A DNA stretch of 54,992 nucleotides from Alphaproteobacteria bacterium. GTDB lineage: Bacteria > Pseudomonadota > Alphaproteobacteria > GCA-2731375. The translations under genes were made by a program, and so were the position numbers. A model generated the notes under the pieces. It saw nothing but the letters and a program-made list of their open reading frames with translations, did no database searches and was not told where the DNA came from. The stretch lies in the NCBI GenBank assembly GCA_030747035.1, contig JASLLM010000004.1, forward strand, positions 1 to 54,992. The letters are read 5' to 3'. This document shows positions 7,833 through 17,203 of the stretch, one piece after another (position 1 is the first letter of the stretch; each line of letters opens with the position of its first letter).

Positions 7833-9338
7833 ATGTCGGTACCGGCGGAAAAACGCAGTTACGAGGAGTTGGAGGCGCTATGCGCCAAGTTGGAGGCGGA
7901 ATCCGGGCGTAACCTGGTCATGCAGCAGGACCTGATCCACGCCAAGGGTCAGGTGGATAGCGAATTGATGCGATTCAAGGCGATCCAGGCCTATATCGCC
8001 AAGGCGCTGGATACGGACGATCCGGAGGCATTTTTCTCATTGACGCTGGAGTCGGTTATCGAGGCCTTCGAATATGAAGTCGCCCTGTTCCTGCAGGCGA
8101 CTGAGAGTGAAAAGCTGCTTACGGTCAGTGGCGAATTCGGCTTCGAAGAACCGCCCGTGGATCTGCCGTTCTCGCCGAAATGGCTCAATTCGGATGAAAG
8201 CCAGATTATCGGCGAGGATGATTTCTTGCTCATGGCCTGGGTCGAACTGGGCCTGGCCAAGGCCATCGTCTGCCCGTTTCATGACAAGCACGGCAAACTG
8301 GCCGGTATTATTCTGGGCGGCATCACCAAGGACGGTGCGGATATTTTTGGCGACATCGAAGCCGATCATGGCTCCGCCTTCACGGTGATGGTGCAACAGG
8401 CCGGTTCCCTTTGGACCAACCGGGAACTGAATGATGAAATCCGGCAACAGAACAACCGTCTGGTCAACCTGACGGATTCATATAGCCGCTTCGTGCCCTT
8501 TCAGTTTCTCGACCTGCTCGACCGCGCCTCGATCGAGGATATTGACGCCGGTGATCACGTCTCCATTGAAAGCAGCGTGCTGTTCGCCGATATCCGCGAT
8601 TTCACCTCCCTGTCCGAGGCCCTGGGTCCGGCCGGCACCTTCGCCTCCCTGAATGAATTCCTGGTCGCGGTCGAACCGGTCGTGGAGCAGGAAAAGGGCT
8701 TTATCAATCAGTATATGGGCGATGCTGTCATGGCGCTGTTTCCCGGCAGCGCCGATGCCGCCCTAAACTGCGCCATGGGCATGATCGGACATTCGCGGGA
8801 ACTCAACGCCAGGCGCAGCGGCAGCGGTGAACTGGCGATCCGCTTCGGCATGGGCATTTCCAGCGGCCCGTTGATGCTGGGCGCCATTGGCGGCGGCAAG
8901 CGCCTAGACAGCAATGTCGTCGGCGATACCGCCAATCTGGCCTCCCGTATCGAAGGGCTGACCAAGCTTTATGGTGTCTCCACCCTGTTTACGGAATTCA
9001 CCCGGGCGCGGCTGGAAAACCAGGATGATTTCTGTTTTCGCGAAGTCGACCGGGTGGTCGTGAAGGGGCGCAGCAGCGCGGTCGCGATCTACGAGCTGTA
9101 CGATTGCGACACCGTGCCGATCCAGAAGCAAAAACACGGCACCGCCGGGCGCTTCGCCGAGGCGCTGGATTTGTACCGCCAGGGGGACTTCCAGGCCGCC
9201 TGCCAGGCCTTCGAAGACTGCGCCGCCGAAGCGCCCGATGACAACGTCACCCGCCTTTACATCAACCGCTGTGCCGAGCTGATCGAGACACCGCCCGCGG
9301 AGCCCTGGCGCGGCGTCTGGGTGCTGGACGAAAAATAG
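7833..9338 (+). CDS. Class III adenylate/guanylate cyclase with GAF-like N-terminus
   Basis: A 501-residue soluble signalling enzyme. Residues 1-50 look like a coiled coil (E-E-L-E-A-L-C-A-K-L-E-A-E). About 55-195 resembles a GAF domain. A linker and the class III cyclase domain follow at about 240-430. The metal-binding aspartates are Asp253 in L-F-A-D-I-R-D-F-T and Asp297 in Y-M-G-D-A-V-M-A. The dimer/transition region has N-V-V-G-D-T-A-N-L-A-S-R-I-E. The last 70 residues (R-F-A-E-A-L-D-L-Y-R-Q-G-D-F-Q-A-A) look like a TPR-type repeat. It probably makes cAMP or cGMP; the base preference was not deduced. It is co-transcribed with the FIST gene just upstream. Confidence 0.87.
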   Translation: MSVPAEKRSYEELEALCAKLEAESGRNLVMQQDLIHAKGQVDSELMRFKAIQAYIAKALDTDDPEAFFSLTLESVIEAFEYEVALFLQATESEKLLTVSGEFGFEEPPVDLPFSPKWLNSDESQIIGEDDFLLMAWVELGLAKAIVCPFHDKHGKLAGIILGGITKDGADIFGDIEADHGSAFTVMVQQAGSLWTNRELNDEIRQQNNRLVNLTDSYSRFVPFQFLDLLDRASIEDIDAGDHVSIESSVLFADIRDFTSLSEALGPAGTFASLNEFLVAVEPVVEQEKGFINQYMGDAVMALFPGSADAALNCAMGMIGHSRELNARRSGSGELAIRFGMGISSGPLMLGAIGGGKRLDSNVVGDTANLASRIEGLTKLYGVSTLFTEFTRARLENQDDFCFREVDRVVVKGRSSAVAIYELYDCDTVPIQKQKHGTAGRFAEALDLYRQGDFQAACQAFEDCAAEAPDDNVTRLYINRCAELIETPPAEPWRGVWVLDEK

Positions 9339-9350
9339 CCGCAAAAGAAT

Positions 9351-9377
9351 GGGGACAGGCGACGGCGCGCCTGCCCC
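9351..9377 (-). terminator. Hairpin in the convergent gap, likely terminator of iorB
   Basis: CAGGCG and CGCCTG pair around a 6-nt loop, extended by GGGG/CCCC with one bulged A. On the minus strand the stem is followed by ATTCTTTT, so it best serves the molybdenum hydroxylase gene. On the plus strand no T-run follows. Confidence 0.5.
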
Positions 9378-9401
9378 CCAACAAAGTTTCCTTCCCGAAA
9401 A

Positions 9402-11690
9402 TCAGATCTTCTTCAACTGATCACCGACGGGCAGTTGGTAGATGCGCTTGCCCGTGGCATCGAAGATCGCGTTGACCAAAGCCGGCGCGAATGGCGGCAC
9501 ACCGGGCTCCCCGACACCGCAGGGGCGCAAATGCAAAAAGTCTTCGACGATATGTACCTGAACGTCCAATGGTGCATCGGAGATCCGGGTAACCGGATAG
9601 TCATCGAAGTTACTCTGATCGACCGCGCCCTTGGTGGTGGTGATTTTGCCATGGCGGGCCACGGTATTGCCGTAGATCACCGCACCTTCGATCTGTTTGC
9701 GGATGCCCTCGGGATTGACATAGCGGCCGCAGTCGATGGCCACGTCGACCCGTGGGATATGCAGGCTGCCATCGTCATGCACCACGGCATGCACCGCCGT
9801 CGCCACATAGCTTTGGAACGAACGGTGACAGGCCAGGCCAAGGCCGTGACCCTTGGGCATCGCCTTGCCGTAGCCTGACTTTTCAGCCACCGCCCGCAGG
9901 GCGTTGGAGAGACGATTGGGCATGATCGGCCAATCCGCGATGGAATCGCCATAGTTCCAATACTTCTCAACCCCGTCCTTGGCCAGGTCCATGTTGTCCG
10001 CATCGCCGATCAGCTCCAGCAGCATTTCGAGCGGATCCCGCCCCGCCGCCGTGGCCAGTTCGTTGGCGAAACAGTTCATGGCATAGGCATGCTGGATATT
10101 GTTCACCGAACGATACCAGCCGACCCGGATCATGATATCCTCCGCGCCGTTTTCGATGCGGATGTTGGGTACGCTGTTGTAGGGCAGATCGACCAGGCCC
10201 AGGCCGAACTCGATGCCGAAGCCGTTCTTCGCCACCGGGTTCCACAGGCCGACGATCGAGGGCCAGGCACCGGACTGTTTCCAGGCCGTGACCTTGCCGT
10301 CCGCATCCAAACCCGCGCTCAAATGCTGGGCGCAGGCGGCATGGTAAAATCCATTGCGGATTTCATCCTCCCGGGTCCACTGCATCCGAACCGGCGCACC
10401 GATCTCCTTCGACACAATGGCCGCCTCGCAGATGAAGTCGGCCTTGGACTTGCGGCCAAAGCCGCCGCCCAGCAAGGTGACCTCGCACTCCACATCCTTC
10501 TTGTCCATGCCCAAGGCTTCGGCGACATAATGCCGGGCCTGATTGGGCGACTGGGTTGCCGCGATGACCTTGACCGGCGTACGCGAGGCGTCCACCACCG
10601 CCACAGGCGGTTCCATGGGTGTGTGGATGAAGTAGGGTACGAAATATTCCGCCTCCACCACCTTTGACGCCGCTTTCATGGCCAGGTCGACATCGCCACG
10701 ATCACGGATCTTCAGGCCGCCTTTCTTGGCCGAGGCCCGCAGGGCATCATCGTAGGTGCTTGAATCATGGGCCACATGAGGGCCCAGGTCCCAATCGATC
10801 TTCAGCTTCTCCCTGCCCTGCATGACCGACCAGGTGTTGGAGCCGACCACCGCGACACCGCCAAGGGCACGGAATTCAGCCCCCTTGTCGTCGGCCAAGG
10901 CGGGAATTTCCACCACTTGTTCGACGCCCTGGACTTTCAGGGCCTCCGTCGCATCGAAGGATTTCACCTTGCCGCGATAGACCGGCGAGCGGGCCACGAC
11001 GGCGATCTTCATGCCGGGAATGGAAACATCGGCGCCAAAACTGGCGCCGCCGGTGGTAATGTCGAAATTGTCGACCACCGGCATGTCCTTGCCGATGTAT
11101 TTCCATTCGGACGGATGTTTCAGCTTTGGCTTGGCATCGCCCGTCGGCACCTTGATATCCGCCGCCGCCCCGGCCAATTGGCCAAAGCCAAGGGATTTGC
11201 CGGAGCCGCTGTGATAGACCCGGTGGTCCTTGGCATAGACCTCAGCCGCGCCGACGCCCCATTTCTTGGCCGCCGCCTGCTCCAGCACATAGCGGGCCGA
11301 AGCACCCATTTCCCGCATGGCGTCAAAGCCGTGGCGGGTACTGCGGGAGCCATCGGTATTCTGGGCGTCCTTGCCGGGCGGATCGTACTTCGCGGGATCG
11401 CCTGGCGCCTGCCAGATCTTGACCCGGTTCCAATCCGCCTCCATCTCGTCGGCGATGATCATGGGCATGCCCGTGCGCACGCCCTGGCCCATTTCGGAAC
11501 GGCTGCAGGTCAACGTGACGGCACCGCTGCCATCGATGCTGACAAAGAAGTTGGGCGCCGCGGATGCGCCGGCGGCTTGTGCCTCGCCGAACATGGCACG
11601 AGGCGCAAGATGGGCGCCTAGCACCAGGGCACCGGAAGCACCGGCCGCTTTCAGCATGTCGCGTCTGGAGACATTGATGATTTGCGCCAT
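9402..11690 (-). CDS. Molybdopterin-binding hydroxylase large subunit (IorB-like)
   Basis: A 762-residue subunit of the xanthine-oxidase superfamily, closest in layout to isoquinoline 1-oxidoreductase beta subunit or membrane-associated aldehyde dehydrogenase. It carries the molybdenum cofactor and hydroxylates an N-heterocycle or aldehyde. The N-terminus is a twin-arginine signal (V-S-R-R-D-M-L-K-A-A-G followed by a hydrophobic stretch), so the complex is probably exported folded. Later segments such as L-G-G-G-F-G-R-K-S, Q-W-T-R-E-D-E and G-V-G-E-P-G-V-P-P fit the family, the last holding the C-terminal catalytic Glu. The ATG at 11690 has AAGGAGG inside the end of the upstream [2Fe-2S] subunit gene, two bases away. 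There is no third, cytochrome-type subunit next to it, so the electron acceptor is unknown. Confidence 0.88.
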   Translation of the reverse strand: MAQIINVSRRDMLKAAGASGALVLGAHLAPRAMFGEAQAAGASAAPNFFVSIDGSGAVTLTCSRSEMGQGVRTGMPMIIADEMEADWNRVKIWQAPGDPAKYDPPGKDAQNTDGSRSTRHGFDAMREMGASARYVLEQAAAKKWGVGAAEVYAKDHRVYHSGSGKSLGFGQLAGAAADIKVPTGDAKPKLKHPSEWKYIGKDMPVVDNFDITTGGASFGADVSIPGMKIAVVARSPVYRGKVKSFDATEALKVQGVEQVVEIPALADDKGAEFRALGGVAVVGSNTWSVMQGREKLKIDWDLGPHVAHDSSTYDDALRASAKKGGLKIRDRGDVDLAMKAASKVVEAEYFVPYFIHTPMEPPVAVVDASRTPVKVIAATQSPNQARHYVAEALGMDKKDVECEVTLLGGGFGRKSKADFICEAAIVSKEIGAPVRMQWTREDEIRNGFYHAACAQHLSAGLDADGKVTAWKQSGAWPSIVGLWNPVAKNGFGIEFGLGLVDLPYNSVPNIRIENGAEDIMIRVGWYRSVNNIQHAYAMNCFANELATAAGRDPLEMLLELIGDADNMDLAKDGVEKYWNYGDSIADWPIMPNRLSNALRAVAEKSGYGKAMPKGHGLGLACHRSFQSYVATAVHAVVHDDGSLHIPRVDVAIDCGRYVNPEGIRKQIEGAVIYGNTVARHGKITTTKGAVDQSNFDDYPVTRISDAPLDVQVHIVEDFLHLRPCGVGEPGVPPFAPALVNAIFDATGKRIYQLPVGDQLKKI

Positions 11691-11692
11691 GA

Positions 11693-12145
11693 TCACACCT
11701 CCTTCGCGGCGGTGCGAACAGCCGCGTGAATGCGTTGATAGGTGCCGCAACGGCAAATGTTGCCTTCCATGCCCTCGATAATCTCTTCGTCGCTAGGGTC
11801 CGGATTGGCTTGCAGCAAGGCCGCGGCCTGCATGATCTGGCCGGCTTGACAATAGCCGCATTGGGGCACGTTTTCGGCCCGCCAGGCGCGCTGGACGGGA
11901 TGGTTGCCGTCTGAATCCAGCCCTTCTATCGTGGTCACCTCCCGGCCGGCCGCGTCGGCGACCGAAGTTACGCAGCTGCGCACCGCCTCGCCTCCCAGAT
12001 GCACCGTGCAGGTGCCGCAAAGGGCCTCGCCACAGCCGAACTTGCTTCCCGTCAATCCAAGTTCGTCCCGAAGATACCAAAGCAAAGGCATTTTCGGATC
12101 GCCATTGAATTGCCGGCTGATACCATTCACTTTCAAGGCAATCAT
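11693..12145 (-). CDS. [2Fe-2S] subunit of molybdenum hydroxylase (IorA-like)
   Basis: A 150-residue iron-sulfur subunit that carries electrons from the molybdenum centre. The plant-type ferredoxin cluster is bound by Cys38, Cys43, Cys46 and Cys58 ([11 protein letters not shown]). The second cluster is bound by Cys96, Cys99, Cys131 and Cys133 (Q-C-G-Y-C-Q-A-G and I-C-R-C-G). Length and order are standard. The ATG at 12145 has GGGGAGG upstream; a much longer frame upstream has no support. It has no signal peptide, so it probably travels with the Tat-targeted large subunit encoded two bases downstream. Confidence 0.9.
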   Translation of the reverse strand: MIALKVNGISRQFNGDPKMPLLWYLRDELGLTGSKFGCGEALCGTCTVHLGGEAVRSCVTSVADAAGREVTTIEGLDSDGNHPVQRAWRAENVPQCGYCQAGQIMQAAALLQANPDPSDEEIIEGMEGNICRCGTYQRIHAAVRTAAKEV

Positions 12146-12182
12146 TACCAACCTCCCCATTTTGATTATTTGTACTTTTGTT

Positions 12183-12206
12183 ATGCTTCCAATTGGCGAG
12201 AAGCAT
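12183..12206. promoter_or_regulatory. Inverted repeat in divergent iorA/amidase control region
   Basis: ATGCTTC (12183-12189) and GAAGCAT (12200-12206) are perfect inverted half-sites ten bases apart. They lie in the 156-bp AT-richer gap between iorA and the amidase gene. The spacing suits a dimeric regulator. No regulator gene is adjacent. Confidence 0.3.
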
Positions 12207-12301
12207 CGGGGATTATAGGTGCAAGGATACCGGTTATGTCCACTGACAAATGCTTGAAGGCGCCATGGCGGGAGATTTAAGAGGAAGCAGGAAATTGCAA
12301 C

Positions 12302-13708
12302 ATGGATGACACGCTGCACTACAGAACCATTCTGGAACTCTCCAGCCTGATCGAAGCGGGCGAGCTTTCGCCCGTGACTTTGACCGAGGCCATGCTGGCG
12401 CGCATCGAGGCGCTGGATGGGCGCTTGAAATCCTATGCCACGGTGATGGCGGAAAGCGCCATGGCGGAGGCGCGGGCAGCGGAGGCGGAGATTGCCCATG
12501 GGCGCTATCTGGGGCCGCTGCACGGCATTCCCATCGCGGTGAAGGACCTTTGCTATACCGCCGGTGTCCGCACCATGGGTGGTTGCGCGGTGCTGGCGGA
12601 ACATGTGCCCGATTACGACGCCACGGTGGTGCGGCGGTTGCGCCATGCCGGCGCGGTGCTGCTGGGCAAACTCAATCTCACGGAAGGCGCCATGGCCGGT
12701 TACAACCCGGACTTCGACGTGCCGGAAAACCCGTGGAAGGAAGGCCACTGGGCCGGCGCCTCGTCATCGGGCTCGGGCGCGGCAACCGCCGCCGGCCTGG
12801 CTTTCGCCACCCTGGGCAGTGACACCGGTGGCTCCATCCGGCATCCGGCGGCGGTCTGCGGCACCGTCGGACTGAAGCCCGCCTGGGGCCGGGTCAGCCG
12901 CCATGGCGTGCTGGATCTGGCGCAATCCCTCGATCACGTCGGCCCCCTGACCCGCGGTAGCGCCGATGCCGGCATCGTTCTGCAGGCCATCGCCGGCCGG
13001 GACCCTGATGATCCCACCACCCTGCTTGACCCGGTGCCGGATATGCTGGCCGGTCTGGAGGCGGGCGTTGGCGGCCTGCGTATCGGCTGGGATGCGCGTT
13101 ATGCCTCGGAAGGCATGGCGCCGGATTTCGCTGCCGCCCTGGAACAGGCCGTCGAGGTGATGGCGGAGCTCGGCGCCGAGATCGTCGAAGTCTCCATGCC
13201 CGAGCGGCTGGCCGAATATTTGCCGGCCTGGAGCGTTCTGTGCACGGCGGAGGCGGCGGACGCCCACCGCGCCACATACCCGGCCCGGGCCAGGGACTAT
13301 GGCCCCTGGTTCCGGGGCTGGCTGGCCCAGGGTCACGGATATTCAGCCGCCGACTATGCCCAGGCGAATAATCTGCGCGCCGCCTGCGTCGGCGAGTTGC
13401 GCCGGACCATGCGGGACGTGGACCTGCTGGCCTGCCCCTCCACGGCGCGGGAGGCCTATCCCGTCACGCCCGAGGTCTCCTACGGCCCGATCCCGCCGGA
13501 CCGGGACCCCTGGCAGACCCGCTTTACCGTGCCCATGGATTTCGCCGGTCTGCCGACGCTTTCACTGCCTTGCGGTCTGTCCGACAAGGGCCTGCCCCTG
13601 TCGCTGCAATTCGTCGCCCATCCCCTGGCCGAACCCCTGCTGGTGCGCGCCGGGGCGGCCTACGAAAAAGCCAGTGAATGGCACCAGATGCATCCGCCCG
13701 GCTGGTAG
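12302..13708 (+). CDS. Amidase signature family enzyme
   Basis: A 468-residue amidase/GatA-type hydrolase. The Ser-cisSer-Lys triad is visible: Lys81 in I-P-I-A-V-K-D, the middle Ser in the G-A-S-S-S-G-S-G stretch (154-158), and the nucleophile Ser178 in G-S-D-T-G-G-S-I-R. There is no gatB or gatC nearby and the C-terminus is short, so a free-standing amide hydrolase is more likely than the tRNA amidotransferase subunit. It is divergent from iorAB; one possible picture is amide hydrolysis feeding the hydroxylase, but the sequence does not prove that. Confidence 0.87.
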   Translation: MDDTLHYRTILELSSLIEAGELSPVTLTEAMLARIEALDGRLKSYATVMAESAMAEARAAEAEIAHGRYLGPLHGIPIAVKDLCYTAGVRTMGGCAVLAEHVPDYDATVVRRLRHAGAVLLGKLNLTEGAMAGYNPDFDVPENPWKEGHWAGASSSGSGAATAAGLAFATLGSDTGGSIRHPAAVCGTVGLKPAWGRVSRHGVLDLAQSLDHVGPLTRGSADAGIVLQAIAGRDPDDPTTLLDPVPDMLAGLEAGVGGLRIGWDARYASEGMAPDFAAALEQAVEVMAELGAEIVEVSMPERLAEYLPAWSVLCTAEAADAHRATYPARARDYGPWFRGWLAQGHGYSAADYAQANNLRAACVGELRRTMRDVDLLACPSTAREAYPVTPEVSYGPIPPDRDPWQTRFTVPMDFAGLPTLSLPCGLSDKGLPLSLQFVAHPLAEPLLVRAGAAYEKASEWHQMHPPGW

Positions 13709-13724
13709 GGCGCCGGCAAACGGA

Positions 13725-14318
13725 TCAATGATCAGCGGCAGCGATAACCGCCTTGATCAGAGCAATGGCGTCATCGCTGGCCCATTCCGCCGGCCCGACC
13801 AGGCGGCCGACCTGCCGCCCCTGGCGATCGATCAGTACGGATGTGGGCAGGCCGTAGGCGCCAAAGGCCCGCTGCGCCTTGGTCGTCCGGTCGATCCAGG
13901 CGGCCAAATGGCGGATGTTGTTCTCGGCATAGAATTTCTTCACCACCTCCATACCCTTGCGGTCGGAGGATAGGGCGAGAACGGTGAAATCAGCGCCACC
14001 GAGTTTGGCCTGCAAACGATCAAGATCGGCCATTTCGCGGCGGCAGGGGCCGCACCAGGTGGCCCAGAAATTGATCAGCACGACCTTGCCGGCAAAGGCC
14101 TTGAGGTTATGTTTCCCGCCATTCTCGTCACGGAACTTTATCGCCGGCGCTGGCGGCAATTCGGGTGAAAGCGTAAAATTCACCATCGTGCCCACGGCCC
14201 GCCCCGCCAATTGTTGCGACAGGCCGGCGGCCGGGCCCTCGTCTACAAGGGCCAGCAGCGCGAAAATGCCCATGGCGGCGGCGATTGGGATCAAGTATAT
14301 GGGTCGAATACGGACCAT
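13725..14318 (-). CDS. TlpA-like membrane-anchored thioredoxin
   Basis: A 197-residue thiol-disulfide oxidoreductase of the TlpA/ResA type. Residues 5-24 form a membrane anchor, then a periplasmic thioredoxin fold follows. The active site is F-W-A-T-W-C-G-P-C with Cys89 and Cys92, both ordinary cysteines. The cis-Pro loop is Y-G-L-P-T-S-V-L. It probably keeps periplasmic thiols reduced, for example for cytochrome c maturation. The ATG at 14318 has GAGGAGG upstream and is only 28 bp from the divergent argH start; TlpA beside argH-lysA is a common alphaproteobacterial arrangement. Confidence 0.9.
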   Translation of the reverse strand: MVRIRPIYLIPIAAAMGIFALLALVDEGPAAGLSQQLAGRAVGTMVNFTLSPELPPAPAIKFRDENGGKHNLKAFAGKVVLINFWATWCGPCRREMADLDRLQAKLGGADFTVLALSSDRKGMEVVKKFYAENNIRHLAAWIDRTTKAQRAFGAYGLPTSVLIDRQGRQVGRLVGPAEWASDDAIALIKAVIAAADH

Positions 14319-14346
14319 GGCCTCCTCGAAAGGCGGGAGTAAAGAG

Positions 14347-15756
14347 ATGACCGACCAACCGTCGGACGACAACCAGACCGGTGCCAACGCCCTGTGGGGC
14401 GGGCGTTTTGCCGGCGGTGCCTCTGATATCATGCAGCGGATCAACGCTTCCATCTATTTCGACAGGCGTTTCTACCGCCAGGATATCGCCGGCAGCCGGG
14501 CCCATTGTAGCATGTTGGTGGCGCAAGGCATCCTGAGCGCCGATGACGGTCACGCGATCTTGAAGGGCCTTGATCAGGTGGAGGCGGAGATCGCCGCGGG
14601 CAGCTTCGAATATGATCCGGCCAAGGAAGATATCCATATGCATGTGGAGGCGCGGCTGAGCGAACTGATCGGCGAGCCGGCCGGCCGCCTGCATACCGCG
14701 CGCTCCCGCAATGACCAGGTCGCAACCGATTTCCGGCTCTGGCTGCGCGACGAGATCGATGCCCTGGAGCCGGCCCTGCGCGAGCTGCAGTCGGCCCTGC
14801 TGGACCGGGCGGAAGAACATGCCGATACCTTGATGCCCGGCTTCACCCATTTGCAGGCGGCCCAGCCGGTGACCTTTGGCCACCATATGATGGCTTATGT
14901 GGAAATGCTGGGGCGGGATCGGGGCCGCTTTGCCGATTGCCGGCGGCGGCTGAACGAAAGTCCCCTGGGCGCCGCCGCCCTGGCCGGGACCTCGTTTCCC
15001 ATTGACCGGGAGGCCACGGCCAGCGCCTTGGGCTTCGATAGGCCGGCGGCCAATTCCATGGACGCGGTCGCGGCGCGGGATTTTGCCATGGAGTATCTGG
15101 CGGCGGCGGCGATCCTGTCGGTGCATCTTTCCCGCCTGGCGGAGGAAATTGTCAATTGGGCCTCGGCCCAGTTCAACTTCGTCACCCTGGGCGATGGCTT
15201 TTCCACCGGTTCCTCGATCATGCCGCAAAAGCGCAATCCGGATGCCGCCGAACTGGTCCGCGCCAAGGCGGGCCGGGTAATCGGCGATCTGAACGCCCTG
15301 CTTGTGGTCATCAAGGGCCTGCCCATGACCTATTCCAAGGACATGCAGGAAGACAAGGAGCCGGTATTCGAAGTGGCCGATACCCTGAGCCTGACCGTCC
15401 CCGCCATGACCGGCATGCTGGGCGACCTGACGGTCAACCGGGAGGTCATGGAAGCGGCGGCCCGTCAGGGCTTCACCACGGCCACCGACCTGGCCGATTG
15501 GCTGGTGCGTCAATTGGGGCTGCCGTTCCGGCGGGCCCATAATGTTACCGGCAGTCTGGTCAAGCTGGCCGAGGAACGGGGCGTCGATCTGGACGGCTTG
15601 TCCCTGGCGGACATGCAGGCGGTCGAGGGCGGCATCACCGAGGCCGTGTTCGATGTCCTGGGCGTGCACAATTCCGTGGCCTCGCGGGTCAGCTTCGGCG
15701 GTACCGCGCCTTCGCGGGTGCGCGCGGCCATTGCGGAAGCACGGCGGAAGCTATGA
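14347..15756 (+). CDS. argH: Argininosuccinate lyase
   Basis: A 469-residue enzyme splitting argininosuccinate into arginine and fumarate, the last step of arginine synthesis. It starts with L-W-G-G-R-F, typical of ArgH. The fumarase/aspartase signature [12 protein letters not shown] lies near residue 290, and the substrate loop T-A-R-S-R-N-D-Q-V near 117. The start ATG at 14347 is preceded by GGCGGGAG; a long upstream extension in the same frame overlaps the divergent tlpA-like gene and is rejected. The stop overlaps the ATG of the small lipoprotein gene (ATGA), so argH, the lipoprotein and lysA form one operon. Confidence 0.96.
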   Translation: MTDQPSDDNQTGANALWGGRFAGGASDIMQRINASIYFDRRFYRQDIAGSRAHCSMLVAQGILSADDGHAILKGLDQVEAEIAAGSFEYDPAKEDIHMHVEARLSELIGEPAGRLHTARSRNDQVATDFRLWLRDEIDALEPALRELQSALLDRAEEHADTLMPGFTHLQAAQPVTFGHHMMAYVEMLGRDRGRFADCRRRLNESPLGAAALAGTSFPIDREATASALGFDRPAANSMDAVAARDFAMEYLAAAAILSVHLSRLAEEIVNWASAQFNFVTLGDGFSTGSSIMPQKRNPDAAELVRAKAGRVIGDLNALLVVIKGLPMTYSKDMQEDKEPVFEVADTLSLTVPAMTGMLGDLTVNREVMEAAARQGFTTATDLADWLVRQLGLPFRRAHNVTGSLVKLAEERGVDLDGLSLADMQAVEGGITEAVFDVLGVHNSVASRVSFGGTAPSRVRAAIAEARRKL

Positions 15757-15923
15757 TCCGCCGCCGTGATATCCTGCGCCTGGCCCTGGGCTTTACCGTC
15801 GGCCTGCCCATGCTGGCCATGCTGCCGGCCTGCGGCAAGAAGGGCCCGCCGAAACGGCCCGACGGCAGTACGGGTATGAAGGTGGATCGCAAGACGCTGA
15901 AGAAGAAGAACACGGGGCAATAG
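15753..15923 (+). CDS. Small lipoprotein between argH and lysA (LptM/YifL-like)
   Basis: A 56-residue protein with a positively charged start (M-I-R-R-R-D), a hydrophobic stretch, and the lipobox L-P-A-C with Cys27. After lipid attachment the mature part reads [12 protein letters not shown], the short pattern of the LptM/YifL-like lipoproteins (C-G-x-K-G-P). It ends in a Lys-rich tail. In Enterobacteria the relative LptM assists the LPS transporter LptD; the same role here is an inference. It overlaps argH by four bases and is followed after 4 bp by lysA. Confidence 0.8.
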   Translation: MIRRRDILRLALGFTVGLPMLAMLPACGKKGPPKRPDGSTGMKVDRKTLKKKNTGQ

Positions 15924-15927
15924 AGGC

Positions 15928-17199
15928 ATGGACCATTTCCAGTACCGCGACGGGGTCCTGCATGCCGAGGATGTTGCCATCCCCGACATCGCAGCCGCCG
16001 TCGGCACGCCGTTCTATTGCTATTCGACCGCCACCATGAGCCGGCATTACCAGGTGCTGGCCGGTTCATTGGAGGGCACCGGCGCGCGCATCTGCTATGC
16101 CGTGAAGGCCAATTCAAACCAGGCGGTGATCCGCACCATGGTCCAGCTTGGCGCCGGCGCCGATGTCATCTCGGGCGGCGAACTGCGCCGTGCCCTGGCC
16201 GCCGGCGCTGCCCCCGACAGCATCGTCTTCGCCGGGCCCGGCAAGACGCGGGAGGAGCTGGCAGAGGCCCTGGCGGCGGGTATCTATCAGTTCAACGTGG
16301 AGAGCGAGCCCGAATTGCGCCTGTTGAGCGCCGTCGCGGTGGAACAGGACCGGCAGGCGCCGGTCGCCATCCGGGTCAATCCGGATGTCGATGCCGGCAC
16401 CCATGAGAAGATCACCACCGGCCGCAAGCAGAACAAGTTCGGCATCCCCATCGATCGGGCAACGGAGATTTTTGATCTGGGCGCCAGCCTGCCCGGCTTG
16501 GCCATGTTGGGGGTGGCTATCCATATTGGTTCGCAAATCACTGATCTGGCGCCGTTCGAGGAATCGTTCGACCGTGCCCTGGGGTTGATCGATGAATTGC
16601 GGGCGGCCGGTCACGACATCCGCCGCTGCAATCTAGGTGGCGGCCTGGGCATCCCCTATGGCGGCGAGACGCCACCGCCCCCGGCCGAATACGGCCGTAT
16701 GGTGAAGCGGTTGACCGCCAACCGGCAACTGGACCTGGTGTTGGAGCCGGGCCGCGTGCTGGTGGGCAATGCGGGCATTCTGGTCGCCGGCGTGATCCAT
16801 GAAAAGCATGAAGGCCGGCGCTTCATCGTCATCGACGCGGCCATGAACGACCTGATCCGGCCCGCCATGTACGACAGTTGGCACGACATCGTCCCGGTGC
16901 GTGAAGCCGCTCCTGGAACGGCGCTTGTCGAGGCCGATGTGGTCGGGCCGATCTGTGAAAGCGGCGATACCTTGGCCAAGGGCCGGCCTATGCCGCCGCT
17001 TGCTCCCAATGATTTGATCGCCGTACGCAGCGCGGGGGCGTATGGTGCTGTCATGGCTTCGACCTACAATAGCCGGCCACTGGTGCCGGAGGTGCTGGTG
17101 CATGGCGCGCAATATGCCATCGTCCGGCCACGGCAGAGCATCGACGAACTGTTGGCCCTGGACCAAGCCCCGCCCTGGCTGGAAGCCAGCCTGGAATAG
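15928..17199 (+). CDS. lysA: Diaminopimelate decarboxylase
   Basis: A 423-residue PLP enzyme that converts meso-diaminopimelate to lysine. The fold-type III barrel starts with Y-A-V-K-A-N, placing the PLP lysine at residue 60. The G-G-G-L-G-I phosphate-binding loop is at about 234-239. The dimer-completing C-E-S-G-D motif is near residue 343 and the Y-N-S-R-P motif follows near the C-terminus. Length is normal. It is the third gene of the argH operon and is followed after 4 bp by the TIGR02302 gene. Confidence 0.96.
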   Translation: MDHFQYRDGVLHAEDVAIPDIAAAVGTPFYCYSTATMSRHYQVLAGSLEGTGARICYAVKANSNQAVIRTMVQLGAGADVISGGELRRALAAGAAPDSIVFAGPGKTREELAEALAAGIYQFNVESEPELRLLSAVAVEQDRQAPVAIRVNPDVDAGTHEKITTGRKQNKFGIPIDRATEIFDLGASLPGLAMLGVAIHIGSQITDLAPFEESFDRALGLIDELRAAGHDIRRCNLGGGLGIPYGGETPPPPAEYGRMVKRLTANRQLDLVLEPGRVLVGNAGILVAGVIHEKHEGRRFIVIDAAMNDLIRPAMYDSWHDIVPVREAAPGTALVEADVVGPICESGDTLAKGRPMPPLAPNDLIAVRSAGAYGAVMASTYNSRPLVPEVLVHGAQYAIVRPRQSIDELLALDQAPPWLEASLE

Positions 17200-17203
17200 C
17201 GCC

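Noticed and set aside
13725-14318. Search for a third selenoprotein among redox genes (TlpA-like, carbonic anhydrase and others)
   Set aside because: Their active-site cysteines are encoded by ordinary Cys codons and the frames are complete.
14128-15669. Long open frame of 513 codons antisense to argH
   Set aside because: ArgH on the plus strand is complete with all motifs; the antisense frame is a mirror effect of high GC content and shows no domain.
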